Assembly (NCBI GenBank): GCA_016713085.1 | Contig: JADJPV010000001.1 | Span: 2,253,001-2,317,000, forward strand | Length of the DNA stretch: 64,000 nt | Reading direction: 5' to 3' | Source: Chitinophagaceae bacterium | Lineage (GTDB): Bacteria > Bacteroidota > Bacteroidia > Chitinophagales > Chitinophagaceae | Shown: piece after piece, positions 28,952 to 37,942 of the stretch | Layout: every line of letters starts with the position of its first letter | Position numbering within the stretch: position 1 is the stretch's first letter | Translations under genes and position numbers: made by a program | Notes under the pieces: model-generated | What the model saw: the letters and a program-made list of their open reading frames with translations, nothing else | The model's database searches: none | Told to the model about the DNA's origin: nothing

Positions 28952-30253
28952 ATGAAAAAAGTAAAATATTTTTTCTTTCTATTGGTAGCATTCGTTGCAG
29001 TTGATACAGTATTTGCTCAGCCAAACAACTTTTTAACGCAGCCCGTTAAAAAAGTGTATCGGAAGTTTAATAACCCATTGATAAAAGACACTTCAATTAC
29101 TACATCTGTTATTAATGGCCAGGTTTTTCTGGATGGAGATATTGATTTGGGTACGGTAGAAATAATGGACAAGTATCAGTTCATGCAGTTTTCTGTTGTA
29201 ACCGATGACAATGTAATTTCAGGCAGATGGACTAACGGTATTGTTCCGTTTGTAATTGAACCCGAATTTACGTTTGAAGAAGAAACGGTAATCATTAATT
29301 CACTTAATCATATTGTATCAAGAACAAACGTATGCTTTGTAAGAAGATCAGGCCAGGGCAGTTTTCTTCGCTTTAAAAAATACACAGTTGCGCAGTTAGG
29401 ATTTAGTGGTGGTAGTTCTTACTTGGGTAAGTGTAATTTTTGTACCAATGGCCAGGAGGTAAAGCTGTCTTCAGTGTCTGCTGGTATTGTTATACATGAA
29501 GTTGGCCATGCACTTGGTTTGTTGCATGAGCAATCCAGAGAAGACCGGGATCGCTTTATATCTATACGAATGGCAAATGTGCTGCCGGGGATGGAAGGAA
29601 ATTTTAATAAAGCAATCTACACGTCAACAGATATCGGAGCTTATGATTTTTTATCGATTATGCATTACTTCCCCACTGCATTTGGAAAAACGCTGAATGG
29701 CACAGTACAGCAAACAATAGTTAAAGTCTCTGATCCGTCCGATATGAATTTTGGCAGGGCTAACGTATTGAGCGCAGGTGATATTTCAGGTATTAACAGC
29801 ATGTACCGTTTAGAACAATCTTGCGGAACATTATCTACCACATTAAAAGCTGGCGAACTGGCAATAGGGCAAAGCAAAACAGTTACTGTAAGTGCCAATA
29901 AAACACATAATCTTAGCTCTGTATTTATGCGTACCGGTCAGGAGTTTGAATTTACTACTGCAAATGGTAGCTGGAAAAACGGCAGCACAGAAACAAATTG
30001 TGCAGGATATACGGGTAATATTATTGACGGAGCCCGCAGGTATAATGCATTCAATATGTTTTCGCTTATTGGGGAACTCTTTCGGGAGAATAACACATCT
30101 AATTTTTTGAATGTGGCTTTTAAAATTGGATGCGGACGTACGTATAAGGCCACCGCATCAGGCTACCTGGTAACATTTGCAAACGATATTCTTCTTGGAG
30201 GATATGTTGATAATTCGGGAAGCGTAACACTTACAATTAAACGGGTACGTTAA
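28952..30253 (+). CDS. Astacin-type (M12A) zinc metallopeptidase, secreted
   Basis: A 433-residue protein with a signal peptide (FFFLLVAFVAVDTVFAQ). The astacin zinc site HEVGHALGLLHEQSREDRD is intact (HExxHxxGxxHE), with the Met-turn SIMHY downstream and RWTNGIVPFVIEPEF, the typical start of the catalytic domain, at about residue 87. The roughly 140-residue C-terminal part, with AGELAIGQSKTVTV and a paired-Cys region, is unassigned and may be a substrate-binding domain. No T9SS sorting domain is evident. It is in an operon-like run with the two flanking secreted proteins, and I infer a shared job in an extracellular or envelope proteolytic function. Confidence 0.9.
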   Translation: MKKVKYFFFLLVAFVAVDTVFAQPNNFLTQPVKKVYRKFNNPLIKDTSITTSVINGQVFLDGDIDLGTVEIMDKYQFMQFSVVTDDNVISGRWTNGIVPFVIEPEFTFEEETVIINSLNHIVSRTNVCFVRRSGQGSFLRFKKYTVAQLGFSGGSSYLGKCNFCTNGQEVKLSSVSAGIVIHEVGHALGLLHEQSREDRDRFISIRMANVLPGMEGNFNKAIYTSTDIGAYDFLSIMHYFPTAFGKTLNGTVQQTIVKVSDPSDMNFGRANVLSAGDISGINSMYRLEQSCGTLSTTLKAGELAIGQSKTVTVSANKTHNLSSVFMRTGQEFEFTTANGSWKNGSTETNCAGYTGNIIDGARRYNAFNMFSLIGELFRENNTSNFLNVAFKIGCGRTYKATASGYLVTFANDILLGGYVDNSGSVTLTIKRVR

Positions 30254-30282
30254 AATATTTTCTAAATTTTAAACTGATAAAT

Positions 30283-30972
30283 ATGAAACGGAAGCATTTG
30301 TATGTGCGGGTAATCTGCTTTTTTATTTTTACTTCGATTTCTGTTGCAAAAGCACAGGTGTATGATGTGCAGGTTATACTTGATAAAATTGTTTGTAAAA
30401 AAGCTGTGGAGTTATGGCCGGATACACAGGATGATTTTTTTGGAAAGATCAATATACTCTCCTATGTTGTTAATAATACGTCCGGGGTTAAAACGAAGTA
30501 TGGTACTTATAAGGGTACACCTGATTTTTATAATTCACTTCCTGCAATAAGCATGTTGCCAAGAGTTATGTGGGAAAAGCCGGAAAGTAATACATTGAAA
30601 CTTGCTACAGGACAGTCTGTTTTATCGGGTGCTAGTTTTAGCTTAACGAATCTTAGTTTAGCTCAGTTGCTCAGTTTTGAATTTTTAGTTGGCGGTTTAG
30701 TGTATGATGAAGATGCAATTGATGTACGGTATCAGCCATGTTCCAGCTGCGGGTTTAATTTTGCTTCGGGGTCTTCCGGTTTTGGATCAGCTTTAAACTA
30801 CCGTTTGGTAAAGCTTTATTCCTATCAAACGCAAATAAAGGCAATTGCAAATGGTACCAGTAAGTTTTTACTTATTGGCGATGATCAGTTTTTCCAACTT
30901 GATTTTTTTGAGGGGGATCAAAACAGTGCGCATGTTCAGTTCTTATTTAAATTAAAAGTTACGAACAGGTAG
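30283..30972 (+). CDS. Secreted protein of unknown function
   Basis: A 229-residue protein with a signal peptide (YVRVICFFIFTSISVAKAQ) and a mature beta-rich domain containing RYQPCSSCGFNFASGSSGFG, a Cys pair next to a Gly/Ser-rich turn, and a C-terminal FQLDFFEGDQNSAHVQFLFKLKV. I do not know a family. It is the third gene of the astacin run, 29 bases downstream, and is followed by a strong terminator, so the transcription unit is probably 27.7-31.0 kb. Confidence 0.75.
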   Translation: MKRKHLYVRVICFFIFTSISVAKAQVYDVQVILDKIVCKKAVELWPDTQDDFFGKINILSYVVNNTSGVKTKYGTYKGTPDFYNSLPAISMLPRVMWEKPESNTLKLATGQSVLSGASFSLTNLSLAQLLSFEFLVGGLVYDEDAIDVRYQPCSSCGFNFASGSSGFGSALNYRLVKLYSYQTQIKAIANGTSKFLLIGDDQFFQLDFFEGDQNSAHVQFLFKLKVTNR

Positions 30973-31040
30973 TTACTGATGCTGTTTTCATGGCTCAATC
31001 AATACAGCGTTCTGATTGTTTTGACGGCATGGATCTAAAT

Positions 31041-31076
31041 AAAAACGAGTGTTGCATAATTACAACACTCGTTTTT
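31041..31076. terminator. Bidirectional terminator between astacin cluster and terC-like gene
   Basis: AAAAACGAGTGTTG and CAACACTCGTTTTT are perfect reverse complements around an 8-nt loop, with A-run and T-run ends serving both strands. Confidence 0.9.
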
Positions 31077-31095
31077 GTAAGTAGTTTAATAGTAT

Positions 31096-31905
31096 TTAAT
31101 GCGCTGTGTCATCCTGTTGTTTGTATTCTTCTTCTTCCAGCTTCGGCTCATTCAATTCTACCACCCGTTTTGCTTTCATACGGTTACGCATCACCATATT
31201 CAGCATTTCTACTGCAAAAGAGAAGGCCATGCCGAAGTAAATATAATTTTTAAGGTGCAATTCGTGTGCGGCTTCTGCATTCCAGCCTTCAATTACTAAA
31301 CTCAATCCAATCATTACTAAGAATGAGAGTGCCAGCATTTTTAAAGTGGGATGTTTATGAATAAAACCTGCAATTTTCGGACTGAACAAAAACATCACAG
31401 TCATGGCAATCACCACCGCAGCAATCATGATTTCCACATGTTTGGCTGTACCACCAGCTGTGATGATACTATCGAAAGAAAAGACTGCATCAATCAATAT
31501 AATTTGACCAATAGCCTGACCAAACGAAATACCTTTTGTTTTTGCAGGATCCTGATTCGGATCTTCACCTTCCAGCTTTTGATGTATTTCGTGAACCGAC
31601 TTGTAAATCAGGAACAAGCCTCCTGCCAGCATCACCAAACTTGCAAGGTCAAATCCTTTTCCTGCAATTGTAAATACAGCTTTTCCTTTTTGTGATAAGA
31701 GCCAGCCTAATCCCATCAGTAATAAACTTCGGGAGAGGATTCCGGTAATCATCCAGAGTCTGCGGGCTTTTTTCTGATCTTTTATACTCTTTAATCGATT
31801 AAGAATAATGCTTACAAAAATTACATTGTCTATGCCAAGTACAATTTCAAGCACAACAAGTACAATAAAACTGATAATACTTTCTGACGTAAAAAGATGT
31901 TCCAT
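31096..31905 (-). CDS. TerC family integral membrane protein
   Basis: A 269-residue membrane protein with seven or so helices. The family motifs are clear: EIVLGIDNVIFVSIILNRL near the N-terminus and DAVFSFDSIITAGG in the middle, each with the conserved Asp pair thought to handle metal. The TerC/Alx group includes manganese exporters and proteins once linked to tellurite resistance; no ter operon is nearby, so a general metal-ion role is more likely. The C-tail is acidic and His-terminated. It follows pyrD on the same strand with 30 bases between. Confidence 0.93.
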   Translation of the reverse strand: MEHLFTSESIISFIVLVVLEIVLGIDNVIFVSIILNRLKSIKDQKKARRLWMITGILSRSLLLMGLGWLLSQKGKAVFTIAGKGFDLASLVMLAGGLFLIYKSVHEIHQKLEGEDPNQDPAKTKGISFGQAIGQIILIDAVFSFDSIITAGGTAKHVEIMIAAVVIAMTVMFLFSPKIAGFIHKHPTLKMLALSFLVMIGLSLVIEGWNAEAAHELHLKNYIYFGMAFSFAVEMLNMVMRNRMKAKRVVELNEPKLEEEEYKQQDDTAH

Positions 31906-31935
31906 AATATATGATTCTATAATTGAAAGTTTTGT

Positions 31936-33036
31936 TTATAAGCCGTTACAGATCTTCTTTGCAATGGCCGGCCCTTCATAAATGAAACCTGTCCATACCT
32001 GCACAAAAGAAGCACCGGCAGCAAATTTTTCTTTCGCATCATCGCCGGTAAAAATCCCTCCGCTTGCCATGATGGGAATACTGCCATTTGTTTTTTGGTG
32101 AATGTACTGTACGATTTCAGTTGCTCTTGTTGTAAGAGGCTTGCCGCTTAGTCCGCCTGTCTCACGACTCACAACTGACGATGCAGCACTTAAATTATCT
32201 CTGCTGATTGTTGTATTAGCCGCAACCAATCCATCTAACTGAATTTCCTGTGCCAGGTCAATGACATCATCTAACTGTGATTGAGTAAGGTCCGGAGCAA
32301 TCTTCAGCAGAATAGGTTTTTGAACTCCGTTATCACTCTTCAGTTTTAAACGCTCTGCTCTCAGTGTTTGCAGGTGTGATAATATTTTTCGCAGCGAATC
32401 TTTCTCCTGTAGTTCACGCAAACCGGGCGTATTAGGACTGCTTACATTCACTACGAAGTAATCAACAAAATCAAACAATTCATTAAAGCAGATTTCATAA
32501 TCTTTCCATGCATCTTCGTTTGGAGTGATTTTGTTTTTGCCAATATTACCACCTATAATCAGCCGGGGGTTGTTAGTCGATAGTCCTGTGTCATTACTAT
32601 CGGCTATCGGCTTGCGGCTATTTACTTTTTCTTTCCATTCTCTCAATCTGTCCACCACCGCTTTCACTCCTTCGTTATTAAATCCCATGCGGTTAATAAT
32701 TGCCTGATCTTCGGGTAAACGAAACAGGCGTGGTCTGTCATTTCCAGGCTGGGCCAATGGAGTTACAGTTCCAATTTCAACAAAACCAAAACCAAGCACT
32801 TCAAGTTCCTGCAGGTAACTGGCATTCTTATCAAAGCCGGCCGCAAGCCCAACCGGATTTGGGAATTGCAGTCCCCACATTTCAGTTTGTAATTTTTTTG
32901 ACGATGGTCTGAAGCCTGATGCAAGAATCTTCCGCAGAAAGCCAATGGAACAAAATGCATTGAGCGCATTCATGGCGAAGTAGTGCACTTTTTCAGGGTC
33001 AAACAAAAAGAAAAAGGAGCGTATCAGCTTGTACAT
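31936..33036 (-). CDS. pyrD: Dihydroorotate dehydrogenase (quinone), class 2, with repeat insertion
   Basis: Membrane-associated FMN enzyme oxidising dihydroorotate to orotate with quinone. Seen: an N-terminal helix (MYKLIRSFFFLFDPEKVHYF), FPNPVGLAAGFDKNA, VNVSSPNTPGLRELQ with the class 2 catalytic Ser, KIAPDLTQ, GLVAANTT and GGIFTGDDAKEK. Between WKEK and RLIIGGNIGKN there are about 20 residues (VNSRKPIADSNDTGLSTNNP) that the family normally lacks; they are encoded by the palindromic repeat at 32571-32622. ATG 33036 is chosen because the frame upstream (to 33081) has no family similarity. pyrC lies separately at 53.6 kb. Confidence 0.95.
   Translation of the reverse strand: MYKLIRSFFFLFDPEKVHYFAMNALNAFCSIGFLRKILASGFRPSSKKLQTEMWGLQFPNPVGLAAGFDKNASYLQELEVLGFGFVEIGTVTPLAQPGNDRPRLFRLPEDQAIINRMGFNNEGVKAVVDRLREWKEKVNSRKPIADSNDTGLSTNNPRLIIGGNIGKNKITPNEDAWKDYEICFNELFDFVDYFVVNVSSPNTPGLRELQEKDSLRKILSHLQTLRAERLKLKSDNGVQKPILLKIAPDLTQSQLDDVIDLAQEIQLDGLVAANTTISRDNLSAASSVVSRETGGLSGKPLTTRATEIVQYIHQKTNGSIPIMASGGIFTGDDAKEKFAAGASFVQVWTGFIYEGPAIAKKICNGL
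32571..32622. repeat. Palindromic repeat (GACTATCGACTA family) inside pyrD
   Basis: TAGTCGATAGT and ACTATCGGCTA are inverted (10 of 11) around an 11-nt loop and are followed by a further ATCGGCT unit. The minus strand carries GACTATCGACTA as in the leuS copies. Confidence 0.7.
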
Positions 33037-33084
33037 GGGTGCGAAGATAATCTGCAAAACCGGATCAGAAATTAACAGCAATCA

Positions 33085-33117
33085 TTTGTATAGATTTATT
33101 TTGAAACCTTACCTTTG
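33085..33117 (+). promoter_or_regulatory. Bacteroidota-type promoter of the thiolase gene
   Basis: TTTG at 33085-33088, a 21-base spacer and TACCTTTG at 33110-33117. This matches the -33/-7 consensus of the phylum and the spacing of the TonB-receptor promoter. Transcription would start near 33122, leaving a leader of about 110 bases containing the next hairpin. Confidence 0.7.
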
Positions 33118-33163
33118 ATATAGAAGGTTGCATAAACAACTATTCCGGTTGATGGCAAATGGG

Positions 33164-33210
33164 TCATAGTCCATTGCGAATACAAACTTGCCTTTAACCA
33201 TGGACTATGA
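33164..33210. repeat. Inverted repeat TCATAGTCCAT / ATGGACTATGA
   Basis: A perfect 11-bp inverted repeat (33164-33174 and 33200-33210) in the thiolase leader; CATAGTCCATGG-type repeats are common dispersed elements in genomes of this group. It could fold into a hairpin in the 5' leader. Confidence 0.65.
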
Positions 33211-33235
33211 ACCATGAACTCTAATACTTTCAAAC

Positions 33236-34414
33236 ATGCAGGAAGCATATATCGTTGCCGGTTTCAGAACCGCTGTTGGTAAATCAAAACGGGGAGTGTT
33301 CCGTTTCACCCGTCCCGATGACCTTGCTATTGATGTGATTAAAGGTTTGCTGGCTTCAGTGCCGCAACTTGATCCCAAACAGGTGGACGATGTAATTGTG
33401 GGAAATGCTGTGCCTGAAGCCGAACAGGGATTACAGGTGGGCCGTATCATTGCAGCAAGAGCAGTAGGTGTTCATGCACCGGGTATGACGGTGAACAGGT
33501 ATTGTGCCAGTGGTTTGGAAACAATTGCCATTGCCACTGCAAAGATCAGGATGGGGATGGCCGAATGTATTATTGCAGGCGGTACTGAAAGCATGAGCCT
33601 GGTTCCTACTGCCGGATGGAAAACTGTTCCTGCTTATTCTATTGCAAAAGACGAACCCGACTATTATCTCAGCATGGGATTAACAGCTGAAGCAGTTGCA
33701 AAAGATTATAATGTGAGTCGGGCAGACCAGGATGAGTTTGCATTCAACTCTCACAGGAAAGCAAAAGCTGCAATTGAAAATGGCTATTTCAAAAGCGGTA
33801 TTCTTCCAATCAATGTAGAAGAAGTGTACCTCGATGCAAAAGGAAAAAAACAAAAAAGAAATTATACAGTTGATACCGATGAAGGTGTTCGTGCTGATAC
33901 AACCATTGAAGCATTGAGTAAATTAAAATCTGCCTTTGCAGTAAATGGAACTGTTACTGCAGGTAACGCATCACAAACAAGTGATGGCTCTGCATTTGTA
34001 CTGGTGATGAGTGAACGTTTGATCAATCAACTGGGATTAAAACCAATTGCACGTTTGGTAAATTGTGTATCAGCTGGTGTATCTCCACGCATTATGGGTA
34101 TTGGTCCTGTTGAAGCTATACCAAAAGTATTGAAGCAGGCAGGAATGAACCTCAGCGATATTGATCTCATTGAATTGAACGAAGCCTTTGCTTCTCAGTC
34201 GCTGGCAGTGATTCGTGAACTGAAGCTCAACCCGGAAATAGTGAACATTAATGGAGGCGCTATTGCATTGGGTCATCCGTTGGGATGCACCGGGGCAAAA
34301 CTTACTATTCAAATTACCAATGATATGAAACGGCTCAATAAAAAATATGGCATTGTTTCAGCCTGTGTTGGCGGTGGACAGGGTATTGCCGGTATCATTG
34401 AAAATATTTCGTAA
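33236..34414 (+). CDS. Acetyl-CoA C-acyltransferase (thiolase)
   Basis: A 392-residue cytoplasmic thiolase, cleaving 3-ketoacyl-CoA or condensing acyl-CoA. The acylated nucleophile Cys is in VNRYCASGLE (about residue 87), with NEAFASQSLAV, the GGAIALGHPLGCTGA His motif and SACVGGGQGIAGI containing the second catalytic Cys. Length and start are normal. It stands alone with its own promoter and terminator; no FadB-type partner is adjacent, so beta-oxidation versus biosynthetic use is open. Confidence 0.95.
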   Translation: MQEAYIVAGFRTAVGKSKRGVFRFTRPDDLAIDVIKGLLASVPQLDPKQVDDVIVGNAVPEAEQGLQVGRIIAARAVGVHAPGMTVNRYCASGLETIAIATAKIRMGMAECIIAGGTESMSLVPTAGWKTVPAYSIAKDEPDYYLSMGLTAEAVAKDYNVSRADQDEFAFNSHRKAKAAIENGYFKSGILPINVEEVYLDAKGKKQKRNYTVDTDEGVRADTTIEALSKLKSAFAVNGTVTAGNASQTSDGSAFVLVMSERLINQLGLKPIARLVNCVSAGVSPRIMGIGPVEAIPKVLKQAGMNLSDIDLIELNEAFASQSLAVIRELKLNPEIVNINGGAIALGHPLGCTGAKLTIQITNDMKRLNKKYGIVSACVGGGQGIAGIIENIS

Positions 34415-34434
34415 ACTAAGCACTGGAGAATGGA

Positions 34435-34460
34435 AGGGCGGCTTAGGCCGCTCTTTTTTT
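34435..34460 (+). terminator. Rho-independent terminator of the thiolase gene
   Basis: AGGGCGGC (34435-34442) and GCCGCTCT (34447-34454) pair with one G-T around TTAG and run into seven T. It begins 20 bases after the stop. Confidence 0.85.
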
Positions 34461-34590
34461 GCTTTAAAAACAGGCTTATACAGCGTTATCTGCCGGGATG
34501 GCCTCATTATTGTTGCAGTAAAGATTAAACTTTTTGTATTTTTAAAGTCATACTATCGCAATAATCTTCATTTTTTAAACCAACCAAACT

Positions 34591-36273
34591 ATGGATCGCA
34601 GAGAGTTCCTGACTGCGGGTAAGAAATCCAGCCCTGCTTTAGCCATTAAAAAATCAATTACTGCCAGAACAGCTTCGGGCATGAATCCATATTCAGGTCC
34701 ATGGACTAAAAATGAAGTTGTCCATTTACTAAAGCGAACCATGTTTGGCGCAAAGGCGGCTGATGTTACTTATTTCGCCGCAAAAACAATGGGCGAGGCC
34801 GTGGATGAATTATTAAATCCAACATCTGCTTTACCCGATCCTCCCGTTAAAGAGTATGATGGTGTAACTGGCGCAACAACTCCTGATAATGATGTAGCTG
34901 CAGGAGCAACATGGATCAGCAGTGTCAACAATGATGGTACAATTCAGAGCCGCAGAAGAGCATCCCTAAAAAAATGGTGGACAGGTGCAATGATCAACCA
35001 GGACAGAAGTATCCGGGAAAAAATGTTGTTGTTCTGGCATAATCATTTTGCAACAGAAACAGTTGATGTGGGTAACGGAAATCTTCTGTACAAACATGTA
35101 AACTTGATGCGTACAGGTGCATTGGGAAATTTTAAACAATTGGTCAGGGATATTACTCTTGATCCTGCCATGCTGGTTTACCTTAATGGCCGTTTCAATA
35201 CTGCAACTGCACCCGATGAAAATTATGGCCGTGAATTACAGGAGTTGTTTACAATCGGCAAAGAAAGTAATCCAAACTATACAGAGGCTGATGTAAAAGC
35301 TGCAGCAAAAGTATTGACTGGCTGGAGGGTTGATACAAACCTCAATACGTTTCCATCTTATTTTACTTCATCAAGGCACGACTCAACAAATAAAGTATTC
35401 TCTTCTTTTTATAATAATACAGTCATTACCGGAAGAACAGGCGCAACGGCAGGTGATCTTGAAATAACTGATCTGCTGAATATGATTTTCAGTAAAGATC
35501 TTGTTGTGTCAAGATTTATAGCAAAAAAACTATACCGGTTTTTTGTGTATTCAGAAATTGATGCGGCAACAGAAACCAATGTTATTGAACCGCTGGCTTT
35601 GCAGCTACGCACAAACAACTGGGAAATAAAACCGGCACTTTCTCTTTTGCTGAAAAGCGAACACTTTTTTGATGTACTTAACCAGGGTGCACAGATCAAA
35701 GCACCGCTGGATCATATTATTTCTATCTGCCGTGAATGGAATATTGTATTTCCAAACTCAGTTACTGAATATGCAGATGCTTATGGAATGTGGAACTATA
35801 TAATGTCGGCAGCAGCCAATGCACAACAGAATATTGGTGATCCTCCGAATGTTGCTGGCTGGCCTGCTTATTATCAAACGCCACAGTATTATGAATTATG
35901 GGTAAATTCTGACACTCTTCCCAAACGAAACCAGTTCAGCGATATCATGATTGGAAACGGATATTCGAGAAATGGAAAAAAGATTGTGATTGATGCAGTT
36001 GAGTTTACAAAAACATTACCCAATGCAAGTGACCCCAATCAATTGATTATTGATGTACTGGATATCATTTTTCAAATGCCTTTGTCGCAGCAGTCAAGAG
36101 ATCAGCTGAAGAAAGATTTCCTGCTGACAGGACAGGACCAGGATTATTACTGGACCAATGCATGGCAGGCTTATCTCGCCAGTCCAATCACATCCAACTT
36201 TAATATTGTGAATACAAGGTTGCGTGGTTTGTATAAATATTTTATGAACCTGGCAGAGTATCAATTGGCATAA
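34591..36273 (+). CDS. DUF1800 domain protein
   Basis: A 560-residue protein of the DUF1800 family (PF08811). Seen: HLLKRTMFGAKAADVTYF near the start, the block REKMLLFWHNHFATE, ENYGRELQELFTIGKESNPNYTEADVKAAAKVLTGWRV, and GDPPNVAGWPAYYQTP. Function is unknown, but it is nearly always paired with a DUF1501 gene, as here (37 bases downstream), and DUF1501 is related to sulfatases. The N-terminus MDRREFLTAGKKSSPA resembles the start of DUF1800/1501 proteins but has no classical hydrophobic signal. Export is uncertain. Confidence 0.93.
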   Translation: MDRREFLTAGKKSSPALAIKKSITARTASGMNPYSGPWTKNEVVHLLKRTMFGAKAADVTYFAAKTMGEAVDELLNPTSALPDPPVKEYDGVTGATTPDNDVAAGATWISSVNNDGTIQSRRRASLKKWWTGAMINQDRSIREKMLLFWHNHFATETVDVGNGNLLYKHVNLMRTGALGNFKQLVRDITLDPAMLVYLNGRFNTATAPDENYGRELQELFTIGKESNPNYTEADVKAAAKVLTGWRVDTNLNTFPSYFTSSRHDSTNKVFSSFYNNTVITGRTGATAGDLEITDLLNMIFSKDLVVSRFIAKKLYRFFVYSEIDAATETNVIEPLALQLRTNNWEIKPALSLLLKSEHFFDVLNQGAQIKAPLDHIISICREWNIVFPNSVTEYADAYGMWNYIMSAAANAQQNIGDPPNVAGWPAYYQTPQYYELWVNSDTLPKRNQFSDIMIGNGYSRNGKKIVIDAVEFTKTLPNASDPNQLIIDVLDIIFQMPLSQQSRDQLKKDFLLTGQDQDYYWTNAWQAYLASPITSNFNIVNTRLRGLYKYFMNLAEYQLA

Positions 36274-36310
36274 ACCAGCTGAAAAAAGATCATCCATAAA
36301 AGGACATTAC

Positions 36311-37891
36311 ATGAAACGCAGACAATTTCTTCAAAATACAATTCCCGCCGCCATTCTTCCTTCGTTGGTTGATGGTTTTTCTGTAAAAGTGCTGGGCGAT
36401 AATCCCATCATGGCAGCACTGCTGAATACTTATGTTGAAACCGACAGGGTACTGGTGATCATTCAGCTCAATGGCGGTAATGATGGATTAAACATGGTGA
36501 TACCTTTAGATCAATACAATAATTATTTTAATGCAAGAAGCAATATTGCCATTGCTCAAAACAAAGTATTGGGTTTAACAGGTAACAATGCTGTTGGTCT
36601 GCATCCTTCTATGACCGGGTTGCAATCTTTGTACAATGATGGTAAGCTTCGGGTAGTGCAGGCAGTTGGTTATCCCAATCCGAATTTTTCACATTTCCGT
36701 GCTACTGATATCTGGATGAGTGCATCCAACAGTAACGAAGAAATACCAACAGGATGGGCCGGCAGATATTTAAGTGATCAGTACCCAAACTACCCGATTG
36801 GTTATCCTAATACAGCAGTACCCGATCCATTGGGTATCCAGATTGGTTCAACAACATCTTTAACTTTCCAGGGACCAAGTGTGAACACAGGGATCAGTAT
36901 TACAAGTGCTACTAATTTTTATAATCTCATAAATGGTGTGCAGGATCCTGCACCGGCTACACCTGCAGGTGATGCATTACAGTATGTGCGTTTGGTTGCT
37001 CAGCAAACTAATCAGTATGCAACACGGATTGTTGCTGCTGCCAGTGCAGTTCCCACACAGGGAGTATACCCAACTGGGAATACATTAGCCGATCAGTTAA
37101 AAATTGTTGCAAGATTAGTGAAGGGCGGATTAAAAACAAGAGTCTACATGGTAAGCATGGGTGGCTTTGATACACACTCGCTGCAAACAAATACCGATAC
37201 ATCAACAGGTAATCATGCAACTTTAATGCAGCGTTTAAGCGATGCAATCAAAGCATTCCAGGATGATTTGAAAGGAATGGGTGTAGAGGATCGTGTAATG
37301 GGTTTAACATTTTCTGAATTTGGCCGTCGTGTAAAATCTAATGCAAGTGTTGGAACCGATCATGGTGCTGCAGCTCCCATGTTTGTATTTGGCAGCAAAG
37401 TAAATCCCGGTGTTACAGGTGTTAACCCAACTATACCTGTGAATGCAACCGTGAACGATAATGTACCCATGCAATATGATTTCAGAAGCGTGTATTCGAC
37501 TCTTCTGCAGAATTGGTTTTGTGTAGATAATACAACGCTTCAAACCATCATGCTTCAAAATTTTCAACAGTTGGCTTTATGTGCCAATGGCAGTTGCTCC
37601 GGTACAACTGGAGTAGATAATACGAATACAGGAATAACCCTAATCTCGAATTATCCCAATCCGTTTACTCAATCAACAACCATCAGCTTTACAACAAAAG
37701 GTGGCCACACGTTGGTACAGGTAATGGACGTACTTGGCAGGGTAATTAAAACTCCCGTAGACCAGGAGTATAATCAGCCAGGTACTTACAAAGTAAGTTT
37801 TGATTCTTACGGATTGCCCACTGGTGTTTATTATATGCGCTTCCAAAATGGAATGACCCAACAGGTTAAACCAATGCTAAAGGCAAGATAA
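36311..37891 (+). CDS. DUF1501 domain protein with T9SS sorting domain
   Basis: A 526-residue protein. The N-terminal MKRRQFLQNTIPAAILPSLVDGFSV has a twin-Arg-like/hydrophobic leader as in many DUF1501 proteins. The DUF1501 body (PF07394, alkaline-phosphatase superfamily) shows VLVIIQLNGGNDGLNMVIP, HLGL-type FSHFRATDIWMSA, SMGGFDTH and TFSEFGRRVKSNASVGTDHGAAAPMF, the metal-site-like pattern. The last 75 residues (LISNYPNPFTQSTTISF and on) are a type IX sorting domain, so it is surface-exported. It pairs with the DUF1800 gene upstream. Confidence 0.93.
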   Translation: MKRRQFLQNTIPAAILPSLVDGFSVKVLGDNPIMAALLNTYVETDRVLVIIQLNGGNDGLNMVIPLDQYNNYFNARSNIAIAQNKVLGLTGNNAVGLHPSMTGLQSLYNDGKLRVVQAVGYPNPNFSHFRATDIWMSASNSNEEIPTGWAGRYLSDQYPNYPIGYPNTAVPDPLGIQIGSTTSLTFQGPSVNTGISITSATNFYNLINGVQDPAPATPAGDALQYVRLVAQQTNQYATRIVAAASAVPTQGVYPTGNTLADQLKIVARLVKGGLKTRVYMVSMGGFDTHSLQTNTDTSTGNHATLMQRLSDAIKAFQDDLKGMGVEDRVMGLTFSEFGRRVKSNASVGTDHGAAAPMFVFGSKVNPGVTGVNPTIPVNATVNDNVPMQYDFRSVYSTLLQNWFCVDNTTLQTIMLQNFQQLALCANGSCSGTTGVDNTNTGITLISNYPNPFTQSTTISFTTKGGHTLVQVMDVLGRVIKTPVDQEYNQPGTYKVSFDSYGLPTGVYYMRFQNGMTQQVKPMLKAR

Positions 37892-37904
37892 TTTTTAGAT
37901 TTTA

Positions 37905-37937
37905 TTTGGATCGAAACAAACCTGTTGCATATATTTG
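37905..37937 (+). promoter_or_regulatory. Bacteroidota-type promoter of the TonB receptor, near-leaderless
   Basis: TTTG at 37905-37908, a 21-base spacer and TATATTTG at 37930-37937. The ATG at 37943 is only 5 bases after the -7 box, so the transcript would start at or within the start codon unless the TTG at 37925 or another promoter is used. Confidence 0.6.
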
Positions 37938-37942
37938 CAACA

